Below, in pieces: positions 33,381-40,372 of a stretch of DNA of 42,945 nt. Both the position numbers and the translations under genes were made by a program. A model generated the notes under the pieces. The model worked only from the letters and a program-made list of their open reading frames with translations, did not search any database and was not told the origin of the DNA. Positions within the stretch are counted from its first letter, which is position 1, and each line of letters begins with the position of its first letter. Origin of the DNA: an uncultured Eubacteriales bacterium (GTDB lineage Bacteria > Bacillota > Clostridia > Christensenellales > Aristaeellaceae); assembly GCA_902798105.1 (NCBI GenBank), contig CADBVG010000037.1:1-42945 (forward strand). The letters run 5' to 3'.

Positions 33381-33809
33381 ATGAGAAACAGAAATCGATC
33401 CAATGTGCTCCTGGTGGAGATCCTCATCGCGGTGCTCTTCTTCATGCTGTCCGCCACGGTACTGGTGCGGGTATTCGTCACCGCCAGGAACATGACCGTG
33501 CGTTCAGGTGTGGAATCCGTGGCCGTCGCCGACGCCCAGAACGTGGCGGAGTCGCTGTACGCCGCCGGGGACGTCGACCAGGCGCTGGCGGATATGGGCT
33601 TTTACAGCTCCCACGGCGCGTGGACCCTGGACCGGGGCGACTATACCCTGTATGTGGATGGCAAGACTGAGCCCACCGAGGCGGGGGAGCTGTGGTCCGG
33701 CACGGTGAGCGCCTTCTACAAGCTGCGCAATCCAGACGCCGCCCGGGCGGAGGATGAGCAGCTGTTCTCGCTGACCTGTACGCGATACAAGGGGGTGGCG
33801 CAGTCATGA
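33381..33809 (+). CDS. Type IV pilin-like protein (N-methylation-like helix)
   Basis: A 142-residue protein with a short basic leader (MRNRNRSN) followed by VLLVEILIAVLFFMLSATVL, a pilin-type helix with Glu at position 5 of the putative mature chain. The residue before the cleavage point would be Asn rather than Gly or Ala, which is unusual. The C-terminal domain is small. AGAGGTG precedes the ATG and the stop overlaps the next ATG by four bases. Confidence 0.7.
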   Translation: MRNRNRSNVLLVEILIAVLFFMLSATVLVRVFVTARNMTVRSGVESVAVADAQNVAESLYAAGDVDQALADMGFYSSHGAWTLDRGDYTLYVDGKTEPTEAGELWSGTVSAFYKLRNPDAARAEDEQLFSLTCTRYKGVAQS

Positions 33810-34249
33810 GGCGCAAGATGAACGTTTCCTTTGGCCCCGGTGCCGCCTCGCTGATACTGATTATTGTCATACTGAGCATGGGCGTACTGGGCATGCTGGC
33901 GCTGATGAACGCCCGCAACGACGCCAAGCTGAGCGACCGCAGCATCGAAGTGGTAGCCGCCGGATTCGCGCTGAACGACAAGGCGGAGCGCGGCGTGGCC
34001 GAGCTGGACGCGGCGCTGGCCCGGTGCGCGGCATCGACCTTTTCCGACGAGGCCTATTTGGCCGCGGTGCGGGGCAACCTGCCGGACGGCATGCTGATGG
34101 GCCAGGAGGACCGGATCGTCAGCTGGGAGCTTTCCGACGGCCTGCGCACGCTGAGCTGCGCCGTGGAGGTTCTGCCCCTGGGCGATAAGGACAGGCTGCG
34201 CTGGCGCGAGCATCGGTTGACGGCGGTAACGGAGGACATATGGAACTGA
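33806..34249 (+). CDS. Small pilin-like membrane protein 4 (PilX-like)
   Basis: A 147-residue protein with a basic head and a hydrophobic helix (about 13-36, SLILIIVILSMGVLGMLAL), then a soluble helical region with alternating charge. The outline resembles PilX-type minor pilins, but no signature is diagnostic. It overlaps the pilT-like gene by ten bases and the preceding gene by four. Confidence 0.6.
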   Translation: MRRKMNVSFGPGAASLILIIVILSMGVLGMLALMNARNDAKLSDRSIEVVAAGFALNDKAERGVAELDAALARCAASTFSDEAYLAAVRGNLPDGMLMGQEDRIVSWELSDGLRTLSCAVEVLPLGDKDRLRWREHRLTAVTEDIWN

Positions 34250-35292
34250 GAGAGATATTGCGCAAGGCCTATGAGCTGGGCGGTTCGGATATATTCATCA
34301 TACCGGGCGCGCACGTGACCTGCAAGGTCAAGGGCGATATGAAGCCCCTGACCGACGACATCGTAAAGCCCGCGGGCAGCGAGGCGCTGGTGCGCGAGGC
34401 CTATGAGCTGGCCCACCGCGACATCGCCAAGCTGCACGAGGAGGGCGACGACGACTTCTCCTTCGCGCTGGCGGGCCTGAGCCGCTTCCGCTGCAATGCT
34501 TATGTGCAGCGCGGCACCGTGGCGGCCACATGCCGCATGGTGGCCTTCGGCCTGCCCGATCCCCGGTCGCTGGGCATACCGGACCTGGTGATGGAGCTGA
34601 CCAAGAACCTGAACGGCATGATCCTGGTCACCGGCCCCGCAGGCAGCGGCAAGAGCACCACGCTGGCCTGCATGGTGGACCGCATCAACACCGAGCGCCA
34701 CGGCCACATCGTGACCATTGAGGACCCTATCGAGTACATACACAACCACAAGCAGTCGCTGGTCAGCCAGCGCGATGTGCCCAACGACGTGCCAACCTTC
34801 GCCCGCGCGCTGCGCGCGGCGCTGAGGCAGGCGCCGGACGTGATCCTGCTGGGCGAGATGCGCGACCTGGAGTCCATCCGAATCGCCATCACCGCGGCCG
34901 AGACCGGCCATCTGTTGCTGTCCTCGCTGCACACCACAGGCGCGTCCAAGACTGTGGACCGCATACTGGATACCTTCCCCGCCGAACAGCAGGCTCAGGT
35001 GCGTATGCAGCTGTCCATGGTGCTGCGGGCCGTGGTTTCCCAGCGACTGGTGCCCAAGAAGGAGGGCGGCCAGGTGGCGGTTTTCGAGGTCATGACCGTG
35101 AACCCCGCGGTGCAGAACCTGATCCGCGACGGGCGCACCCACCAGATCGACAACGCCATATTCGGCGGCGCCGGACAGGGCATGATCTCCATGGACAGCG
35201 AGCTGCAGCGGCTCTACCGGGCGGGCGACATTACCCGCGAGGTGGCGCTGACCTACGCCGTCAGCCCCGAGACGTTGGCAAAGCGCCTGTGA
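34240..35292 (+). CDS. PilT-family type IV pilus retraction-type ATPase
   Basis: A 350-residue hexameric-type secretion ATPase. It has Walker A GPAGSGKST (132-140), the Asp box TIEDPIEYIH near 162, Walker B VILLGEMRDL near 200 and the His box TGHLLLSSLHTTGA. The PilT-type AIRAGE box reads LLGEMRD. It lacks the N1 domain and zinc-binding Cys of PilB/GspE assembly ATPases, so by family it is PilT-like, a retraction motor. No PilB is encoded nearby; either this ATPase powers both directions or an assembly ATPase is elsewhere. CGGAGG precedes the ATG. Confidence 0.9.
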   Translation: MELREILRKAYELGGSDIFIIPGAHVTCKVKGDMKPLTDDIVKPAGSEALVREAYELAHRDIAKLHEEGDDDFSFALAGLSRFRCNAYVQRGTVAATCRMVAFGLPDPRSLGIPDLVMELTKNLNGMILVTGPAGSGKSTTLACMVDRINTERHGHIVTIEDPIEYIHNHKQSLVSQRDVPNDVPTFARALRAALRQAPDVILLGEMRDLESIRIAITAAETGHLLLSSLHTTGASKTVDRILDTFPAEQQAQVRMQLSMVLRAVVSQRLVPKKEGGQVAVFEVMTVNPAVQNLIRDGRTHQIDNAIFGGAGQGMISMDSELQRLYRAGDITREVALTYAVSPETLAKRL

Positions 35293-35334
35293 TCCCCTGA
35301 AGTATTTGAGACAAACCACCGGAGGTTATACTTT

Positions 35335-35688
35335 ATGTTGACCATCGATTCTTTGAGGGCCTATGGCGCAAACGTGGATGAGGGCCTTGGCCGTTGCATG
35401 AACATGGAGCCGTTTTACCTGAAGGTTGTGGGCATGGTGAAGGATGACGTGGACGGCAGCTTTGCCAGGCTAAAGGCGGCGATGGATGCGCGGGACGCCG
35501 AAAAGACCTTCGAGGCGGCCCATGCGCTGAAGGGCTCCACCGGCAATGTGGCGCTGACGCCGATTTTCAAGCCGGTGTGCGCGCTCAGCGACATGCTGAA
35601 GGGCCATACGGACGCGCCGATGGGCCCCGAGTGCGAGAAGCTGGCAAACGAGGTCTTCGAGCAGTATGACCGCCTGAAGGCGCTATAA
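35335..35688 (+). CDS. Stand-alone HPt phosphotransfer protein
   Basis: A 117-residue helical protein with the HPt motif AAHALKGSTGNV; His63 is the likely phosphorylated residue. HPt proteins relay phosphate between hybrid kinases and response regulators. No receiver or kinase is encoded beside it, so the partners are elsewhere. CGGAGG precedes the ATG, 43 bp after the ATPase gene and 38 bp before the regulator, all on one strand, which suggests that it serves the filament locus. Confidence 0.85.
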   Translation: MLTIDSLRAYGANVDEGLGRCMNMEPFYLKVVGMVKDDVDGSFARLKAAMDARDAEKTFEAAHALKGSTGNVALTPIFKPVCALSDMLKGHTDAPMGPECEKLANEVFEQYDRLKAL

Positions 35689-35725
35689 TAGAAGAAACAC
35701 CCTTATCGATTGGAGGATTGGCCAC

Positions 35726-36952
35726 ATGGCGGATACCGTGCGGATTACAATGATGGGAAGCTTCCTCATCTATATTAACGAACAGCGTATTGAAAACCCG
35801 GTCAGCAAGTCCCGCAAGGGGACCGCGCTGATGGAGTTCCTGGTGCTGCACAGGGGCCGTTCCGTGCCCAATTCTCAGCTGTTGCACGCCCTTTGGCCTG
35901 AGCACAGCGTTTCCAACCCTGAAAACGCCCTCAAGACGTTGGTCAGCCGCATGCGCACGCTGTTGAACCAGATGTCCGAGGGCATGGGCAGCTGCATTGT
36001 GTCCGATCGTGGCGCCTACCATTGGCAGAGCCTTCCGGACATGAAGATTGACGCGCTGGAGCTGATGGACCTGTTTGACGAGGTGCCCCAGGAGCGGAAT
36101 GCCGGGCGACAGCGGGAAATGTACCAGCAGATCCTGGAGTTGTACCAGGGCGACCTTTACCAGACTGGCGATTTGGACGGCGATACGGGCTTTGCCCAGC
36201 AGCTGCACACCCAGTACCTCACGTCGGTATACAATTACATCGAGCTACTGCGCAAGGCGGAGGAATATAACGAAATCTGCGGCGTGTGCCGCACCGCCCT
36301 CGAGGTGGACAGCTTTGATGACCGGCTGCACATAGAGCTGATGAAGGCAATGATCAGCATGAACCGCACCAGCGACGCGCTGGTGCAGTACAAGCACGCT
36401 ACCAACCTGACCTATCGCTACCTGGGCGCGCCGCCCAGCCCCGAAATGGCCGCCTTCTACCAGGAGATGAGCCGCAACCGGCAGACGCTGAAGGAAAACC
36501 TGGAAGCCATTCGCCAGGAGTTGCACAACAGCGGCATGGAGCGCGGCGCCTTCGTGTGCGATTACGAAATGTTCAAGGCCATCTACAACCTGGAAATGCG
36601 CAACCTGGAGCGCCTGGGCACTACAATGTTCCTGGGCATCATCATGGTGGGCGAGTCCGAGGAGGGCAACTACGACAGCATTCGCCAGGAGAACATCATG
36701 AACGGCCTGGTGGACATACTGCGCGACAACCTGCGCAAGGGCGATATTATCACCCACTTCAGCGCCAATGTAATCGCACTGTTGCTGCCTACTGTGAACT
36801 ACAAGACCGGCAACATGGTCATGGAGCGCATTCGCAAGCTTTTCTTCCAGCGCTTCCCGAATTCCGATATCCCCTTCAACTATCGCCTGGGCCTGCTGGG
36901 CAAGGATGCCTTCACCGTGTCCGCACGAGAGGCCGAGGAAGAGGCGAATTGA
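35726..36952 (+). CDS. BTAD/SARP-type regulator with degenerate GGDEF-like C-terminus
   Basis: A 408-residue protein. Residues 1-100 form a winged helix of the OmpR/SARP kind (SKSRKGTALMEFLVLHRGR, ENALKTLVSRMRTLL). Residues 105-250 form a BTAD helical repeat domain. Residues 265-400 have the secondary-structure rhythm of a GGDEF domain, but the active-site loop reads HFSANVIALLLP where RYGGDEF would stand, so it cannot make c-di-GMP and may sense or scaffold. GGAGG precedes the ATG. As the last gene of the pilus-like locus it is a good candidate for the locus regulator. Confidence 0.8.
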   Translation: MADTVRITMMGSFLIYINEQRIENPVSKSRKGTALMEFLVLHRGRSVPNSQLLHALWPEHSVSNPENALKTLVSRMRTLLNQMSEGMGSCIVSDRGAYHWQSLPDMKIDALELMDLFDEVPQERNAGRQREMYQQILELYQGDLYQTGDLDGDTGFAQQLHTQYLTSVYNYIELLRKAEEYNEICGVCRTALEVDSFDDRLHIELMKAMISMNRTSDALVQYKHATNLTYRYLGAPPSPEMAAFYQEMSRNRQTLKENLEAIRQELHNSGMERGAFVCDYEMFKAIYNLEMRNLERLGTTMFLGIIMVGESEEGNYDSIRQENIMNGLVDILRDNLRKGDIITHFSANVIALLLPTVNYKTGNMVMERIRKLFFQRFPNSDIPFNYRLGLLGKDAFTVSAREAEEEAN

Positions 36953-36964
36953 CCAAAGCGACAA

Positions 36965-36995
36965 TGGGGGCCTGCGGCAGATCGGCAGGCCCTCA
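36965..36995 (+). terminator. Hairpin after the BTAD regulator
   Basis: GGGCCTGC/GCAGGCCC with an 8-10-nt loop follows the last gene of the locus. There is no T tract, so termination is only possible. Confidence 0.4.
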
Positions 36996-37050
36996 TATCG
37001 ACCGGAAATGTAAAAAGTTGAGACAGCCCTGTTATTTTGCGGATTACCTA

Positions 37051-37079
37051 TTGCTTTTTCGAATTGACTGTAGTATAAT
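37051..37079 (+). promoter_or_regulatory. Promoter of tRNA-Thr
   Basis: TTGCTT, 17 bp, TATAAT, 35 bp before the tRNA. Confidence 0.65.
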
Positions 37080-37114
37080 AACACTTGCGTTCGACGAAGC
37101 CGAAGCGCGAATGC

Positions 37115-37190
<76 letters not shown>

Positions 37191-37192
37191 TT

Positions 37193-37229
37193 GAAATCCT
37201 GCAAGAGATTGCGGGATTTCGTTTTTTTT
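37193..37229 (+). terminator. Terminator of tRNA-Thr
   Basis: GAAATCCTGCA/TGCGGGATTTC (11 bp with one G-U, 6-nt loop) followed by G and eight T residues. From 37230 to 37388 there is no gene. Two similar blocks (ATCAAGTTATCAATTTTG near 37308, ATCAATTCAGTCATCAATTCC near 37383) may be integrase arm sites. Confidence 0.8.
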
Positions 37230-37388
37230 ATGCCTGTTTTTGCAGGATTCGACATGCTGTTGATGCAATTTGACGACCTCACCGCTTCGAACTATCCCCA
37301 AAATCAATCAAGTTATCAATTTTGAGGCTCTTGCGGGGGCTGAAAACGCCTGCGGCACAGGGGCTTTTGGGCATTTGTGCCGATCAAT

Positions 37389-38426
37389 TCAGTCATCAAT
37401 TCCATACGCCTTCACGATGGGGGAGGCGGTGTTCTGGCTGGTTTCACGACCCTTGACATAGTATTTCAATGTCATGGCCGCTGTTGTGTGCCCTGCGGCG
37501 GCCTGGGCACTCTTGATGTCTTTGGTGACATCGTAAATGTCAGTGAGAACCGTGGTGCGGAAGCGGCGGGGCTGGATGGGTTCGGGAAAGTTGATTTCCT
37601 TCTGGATTCTCGCACACATCCTGCGGACCTGGATGTAGGACAAGGGCTTCTCCCCGCCCAGCACAAAGTGATGGGGGAGCGTGGGCAGCAGGTATTTTTC
37701 AACCTGCGGCACAAGGGTGATGGTCCGCTTGCTTGCTTCGGTCTTCGGTTCACCCACCATGCCCAGATTTCGGGATGGGTGAGTGACCGTCCGCTGGATG
37801 TGGATGGTGTGAGCATTGAAGTCGAGGTCCTGCCATTGGAGGCCGAGCACTTCTTCGGGGCGAAGCGGATGCAACGCCGCCAGAGCGATGTAAGCCCGGT
37901 CCCTGTCGCCGCTGATGCTGTCGATGTGGGAGATCAGGTATTGCATACTCTCCACGGAATAAGGCACGGTTGCGGTGCTGGCCCTGCCCTTGATGCGAAG
38001 GCTCCGACTGTCAAGCGGGCTTTTTGTGATGAGGCCATCGTCAAGAGCCTGATTGAAAATCATGTTGAGCACACTTCGTGCCTTGTTTTTTGTGGCTTTT
38101 GTGACTTCATCCCCCATGTTGTTGAAGAAGGTCTGAATGTCAGCGGTGGTGATTTCCTCAACCAGTTTGTCTTTGAACAGGGGGAGGATGTGATGTTCAA
38201 GCTGTCGCCGATAAGTCAAACCAGTCACATAGCTGACATTCGGCTTCGAGAAGATGTTATACCAGTTCCAAGCGTATTGCTCAAAATCGTGGCCGATCAC
38301 CTTCGGTGCAGCATTACCGCAACCGAACATCTGCAACAGCTTTTCAGCATACTCTTGTTCAGTGTCAGCGGAAATCCAAGTCTTCACCCCGTTGATCATT
38401 ATGGGTCTGCGGATTTTCTTTAGCAT
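37389..38426 (-). CDS. Tyrosine recombinase/integrase
   Basis: A 345-residue phage-type integrase, the likely agent of insertion at tRNA-Thr. The N-terminal SAM-like domain is followed by the catalytic domain: first Arg in HPLRPEE near 187, Lys-bearing beta hairpin (EPKTEASKRTI), PRRFR where the family has HxxR, GHTTAAMT and Tyr in LKYY near 320. The second-box His appears to be Arg, a known but uncommon variation. Start choice: ATG 38426 lies 9 nt after AAAGGA; in-frame ATGs further out lack ribosome-binding sites. It is transcribed toward the tRNA. Confidence 0.9.
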   Translation of the reverse strand: MLKKIRRPIMINGVKTWISADTEQEYAEKLLQMFGCGNAAPKVIGHDFEQYAWNWYNIFSKPNVSYVTGLTYRRQLEHHILPLFKDKLVEEITTADIQTFFNNMGDEVTKATKNKARSVLNMIFNQALDDGLITKSPLDSRSLRIKGRASTATVPYSVESMQYLISHIDSISGDRDRAYIALAALHPLRPEEVLGLQWQDLDFNAHTIHIQRTVTHPSRNLGMVGEPKTEASKRTITLVPQVEKYLLPTLPHHFVLGGEKPLSYIQVRRMCARIQKEINFPEPIQPRRFRTTVLTDIYDVTKDIKSAQAAAGHTTAAMTLKYYVKGRETSQNTASPIVKAYGIDD

Positions 38427-38587
38427 TGTAAAGTCCTTTCCGCAAGACTTCCTGTTTGATTCCATTTTCAAGGTTCATTGTGCTACCATGAGCATTATAC
38501 CAGAAAAGATGCTTCAAGTCAGTAGATGAATACACATTTTACTACAACCATCTTCAATAATCTACAACTCAACAGAACCATCCACAA

Positions 38588-38617
38588 GACAGTTACAACT
38601 ACCGGCAACTGTCTTTT
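38588..38617 (+). terminator. Terminator-like hairpin left of the triplicated genes
   Basis: GACAGTT/AACTGTC with a 12-nt loop, followed by TTTTT. It lies upstream of the first paralogue with no gene before it on this strand, so it may belong to a short leader RNA or insulate the operon. No gene is seen in 38427-38587. Confidence 0.45.
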
Positions 38618-38627
38618 TATGCGGAGG

Positions 38628-38675
38628 CAGAGGGACGAGGTAACAGAGGGACAAAGCGGCAGAGGGACTGCATAC
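38628..38675. repeat. Three 16-bp direct repeats (iteron-like)
   Basis: CAGAGGGAC recurs at 38628, 38644 and 38660 with exact 16-bp spacing; the other seven bases vary. The array ends 12 bp before the first 55-nt promoter unit, so it may be an operator, or iterons for an element-encoded initiator. Confidence 0.7.
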
Positions 38676-38687
38676 AAGATGCTGTGG

Positions 38688-38742
38688 TGTGGATTTTATT
38701 ACCCACTTTGGCTGGTAGAATATACTCACAAGGTTGAGAGAA
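38688..38742 (+). promoter_or_regulatory. 55-nt promoter/leader unit, copy 1
   Basis: TGTGGATTTTATTACCCAC, eight variable bases, G, TAGAAT as -10, then CACAAGGTTGAGAGAA. Equal in length and layout to copies at 39161 and 39687. No -35 consensus is present; the conserved block stands in its place. Confidence 0.75.
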
Positions 38743-38770
38743 ACACCGACAGCCGCAGGAGGTAAGGAAG

Positions 38771-39160
38771 ATGAACAAGAGCGCAAATTATGAAATCAAC
38801 TTCATTGAAGAGACCATCATTGTCACCAAGAGGTTCTACAAGGCCGCAAGCGTTATCAGCAACCCCGAATACAAAGAGCTGATGGAAGTGCGGCGAGATA
38901 ACCCCACCTTCAAGGTTGCGCTGCGCGAGATCAGGAAGAAGGTTGGCAAGCGGTCCTACCGCAACCTGACCTACGACAACATGCGGGCTTTCATCACGGC
39001 GAAGGAGCAGGACGAGGCCACCCGCACGGCGAGGCTGGCGCAGTTGGAAAGGGTCATCGAACTGTCGAAGGTTCAGCCCGGTCCCTACGCCTATGTCAAG
39101 GTTTGGTTTCTGGACCTCTACGGCAGCGAGTTCCCCACCGATACCAATGAGGTTACATAG
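38771..39160 (+). CDS. Mobile-element paralogue 1, unknown function
   Basis: A 129-residue soluble, basic protein. Together with the next two genes it defines a family: Y-I-F strand, then (I/V)TKxF, an EY/EF helix (NPEYKELMEVRRDNP), a KK-rich turn, LTYxNM(R/K)xFI and a final hydrophobic W-F strand (YVKVWFLDLYGSEFP). I have seen similar proteins on Firmicute plasmids and integrative elements but know no function. GGAGGTAAGG precedes the ATG. Its stop is directly followed by promoter copy 2, so it has its own transcription unit. Confidence 0.75.
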   Translation: MNKSANYEINFIEETIIVTKRFYKAASVISNPEYKELMEVRRDNPTFKVALREIRKKVGKRSYRNLTYDNMRAFITAKEQDEATRTARLAQLERVIELSKVQPGPYAYVKVWFLDLYGSEFPTDTNEVT

Positions 39161-39215
39161 TGTAGAATTTATTCCCCACCACACCAAGTATAATAAAGGC
39201 ACAAGGTTGAGAGAA
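39161..39215 (+). promoter_or_regulatory. 55-nt promoter/leader unit, copy 2
   Basis: TGTAGAATTTATTCCCCAC, eight variable bases, G, TATAAT (39189-39194), then CACAAGGTTGAGAGAA. It begins at the base after the stop of paralogue 1. Confidence 0.8.
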
Positions 39216-39261
39216 GCAAGGCAGCGGGTAAGCCACTAAACCGCAGAAGGGAAAATAGAAC

Positions 39262-39684
39262 ATGAAGAATTACAAGATTGATTTCGCCGCCAACACTGTC
39301 ACCGTAACCAAGACCTTCCTGCGCACCGCCCAGACCGACATCAACAGCGCCGAATTCAAGACCCTGACGCAGTTGCGGGAGATGGGCCTGACCATCATCG
39401 AAAAGCCTGCCCCTTGCCGCAAGAGCACCCACCGCGCCACCTACGCCCAGATGAAGGTTTACATCTCTTGCCTGGCCGATGCCACCCGCTACCTGGCCGA
39501 GTTTGAGACCGTGCGGCTGGCGTCCCTGGAAAAGCCCAATCCCTACCAACATGTTTGCGAGTGGTATGAAAAGACCTTCCCCAACCACAACGATCTTCCC
39601 GAATTTGACGATGACGGCAAGATCATCAACTTCGCTGCCCCCATCGACGAAGAGGACGAAGCCACCATCAAGGAAATTGCGTAA
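39262..39684 (+). CDS. Mobile-element paralogue 2, unknown function
   Basis: A 140-residue protein of the same family as its neighbours: YKIDFAANTVTVTKTFLRTA, then AEFKTLTQLREMG, ATYAQMKVYIS, and PYQHVCEWYEKTFPNHNDLP. It adds a short acidic tail (PIDEEDEATIKEI). AGAAGGG precedes the ATG by about 11 nt. The identity to paralogue 1 is low except at these positions, so the duplication is old or the copies diverged under selection. Confidence 0.75.
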   Translation: MKNYKIDFAANTVTVTKTFLRTAQTDINSAEFKTLTQLREMGLTIIEKPAPCRKSTHRATYAQMKVYISCLADATRYLAEFETVRLASLEKPNPYQHVCEWYEKTFPNHNDLPEFDDDGKIINFAAPIDEEDEATIKEIA

Positions 39685-39686
39685 GG

Positions 39687-39741
39687 TGTAGATTTTATTC
39701 CCCACTATCCACAGTATAATAAAATCACAAGGTTGAGGGAA
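39687..39741 (+). promoter_or_regulatory. 55-nt promoter/leader unit, copy 3
   Basis: TGTAGATTTTATTCCCCAC, eight variable bases, G, TATAAT (39715-39720), then CACAAGGTTGAGGGAA. It starts three bases after the stop of paralogue 2. Confidence 0.8.
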
Positions 39742-40332
39742 CCACCCCAGCCGCAAGAGAGAAGAGGACAAGGAAAAGTCCAAAAAACCAGAAAGGTCAA
39801 GAGAAGGAATAAGACTTACAGCTTCGACGCCATCACCAACACCCTGATCGCCACCGCCACCTTCCTGCGCAAAGCCAGCGTTTTCAACAGTGTGGAATAC
39901 AACATCGTCAAGGGCATTCGCGCCGACTACCCCAATGTTTCCATCGTCAAGGCTGTTGCCAAGAAGAGCAAGGCCCAGCGTGCTATCCACCGCATTCCCC
40001 TGACCGAGATAAAGAACTTTCTTGAACTGTGGGACAAGCAGAACGGCACCAGCTTTAAGGCGAAGTATGACGTGGTGAAGCAGATGTCCAAGATTCAGGC
40101 CAATCCCTACAAATACATCGTGGCTTGGTTCGAGGCCACCTTCCCGAACTGGAAGCAGATGGTGCTTATCGACGATGAGGGCAGGATTCACTACCCCGAA
40201 AAGCTGGCGGCGGCCATCCAGCCCAAGCCGCAGGACAAGCCTAGCACCGTGACGATCCCCAACCCCGAACTGACTGTTGTGCCGCAGACCGGCAAAGAGA
40301 CCGACAAGGGCGAAGAGGTTGCGGCGGCGTAA
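39733..40332 (+). CDS. Mobile-element paralogue 3, no ordinary start codon
   Basis: The open frame ends at 40332 and its core (KTYSFDAITNTL, TFLRKASVFNSVEYNIV, FEATFPNWKQMV) is clearly the third family member, with an added Pro-rich tail of about 50 residues. Between the predicted transcription start (about 39727) and the core there is no in-frame ATG or GTG. The only candidate is TTG 39733 inside the conserved leader, without room for a ribosome-binding site. Translation could be near-leaderless, start at a rare codon around 39805-39830 after AGAAGG, or have been lost. The coordinates give the open frame, not a proven start. Confidence 0.55.
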   Translation: MREPPQPQERRGQGKVQKTRKVKRRNKTYSFDAITNTLIATATFLRKASVFNSVEYNIVKGIRADYPNVSIVKAVAKKSKAQRAIHRIPLTEIKNFLELWDKQNGTSFKAKYDVVKQMSKIQANPYKYIVAWFEATFPNWKQMVLIDDEGRIHYPEKLAAAIQPKPQDKPSTVTIPNPELTVVPQTGKETDKGEEVAAA

Positions 40333-40372
40333 CCTCTTCCTACCCCACAAGCAAAGACAGGAGTGATAAGAA

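Noticed and set aside
37377-38423. 348-codon plus-strand frame over the integrase
   Set aside because: The minus strand carries integrase catalytic motifs and a good ribosome-binding site.
38628-38675. CRISPR array
   Set aside because: The repeats are only 9 bp conserved with 7-bp gaps, far too short for CRISPR, and no cas gene is present.
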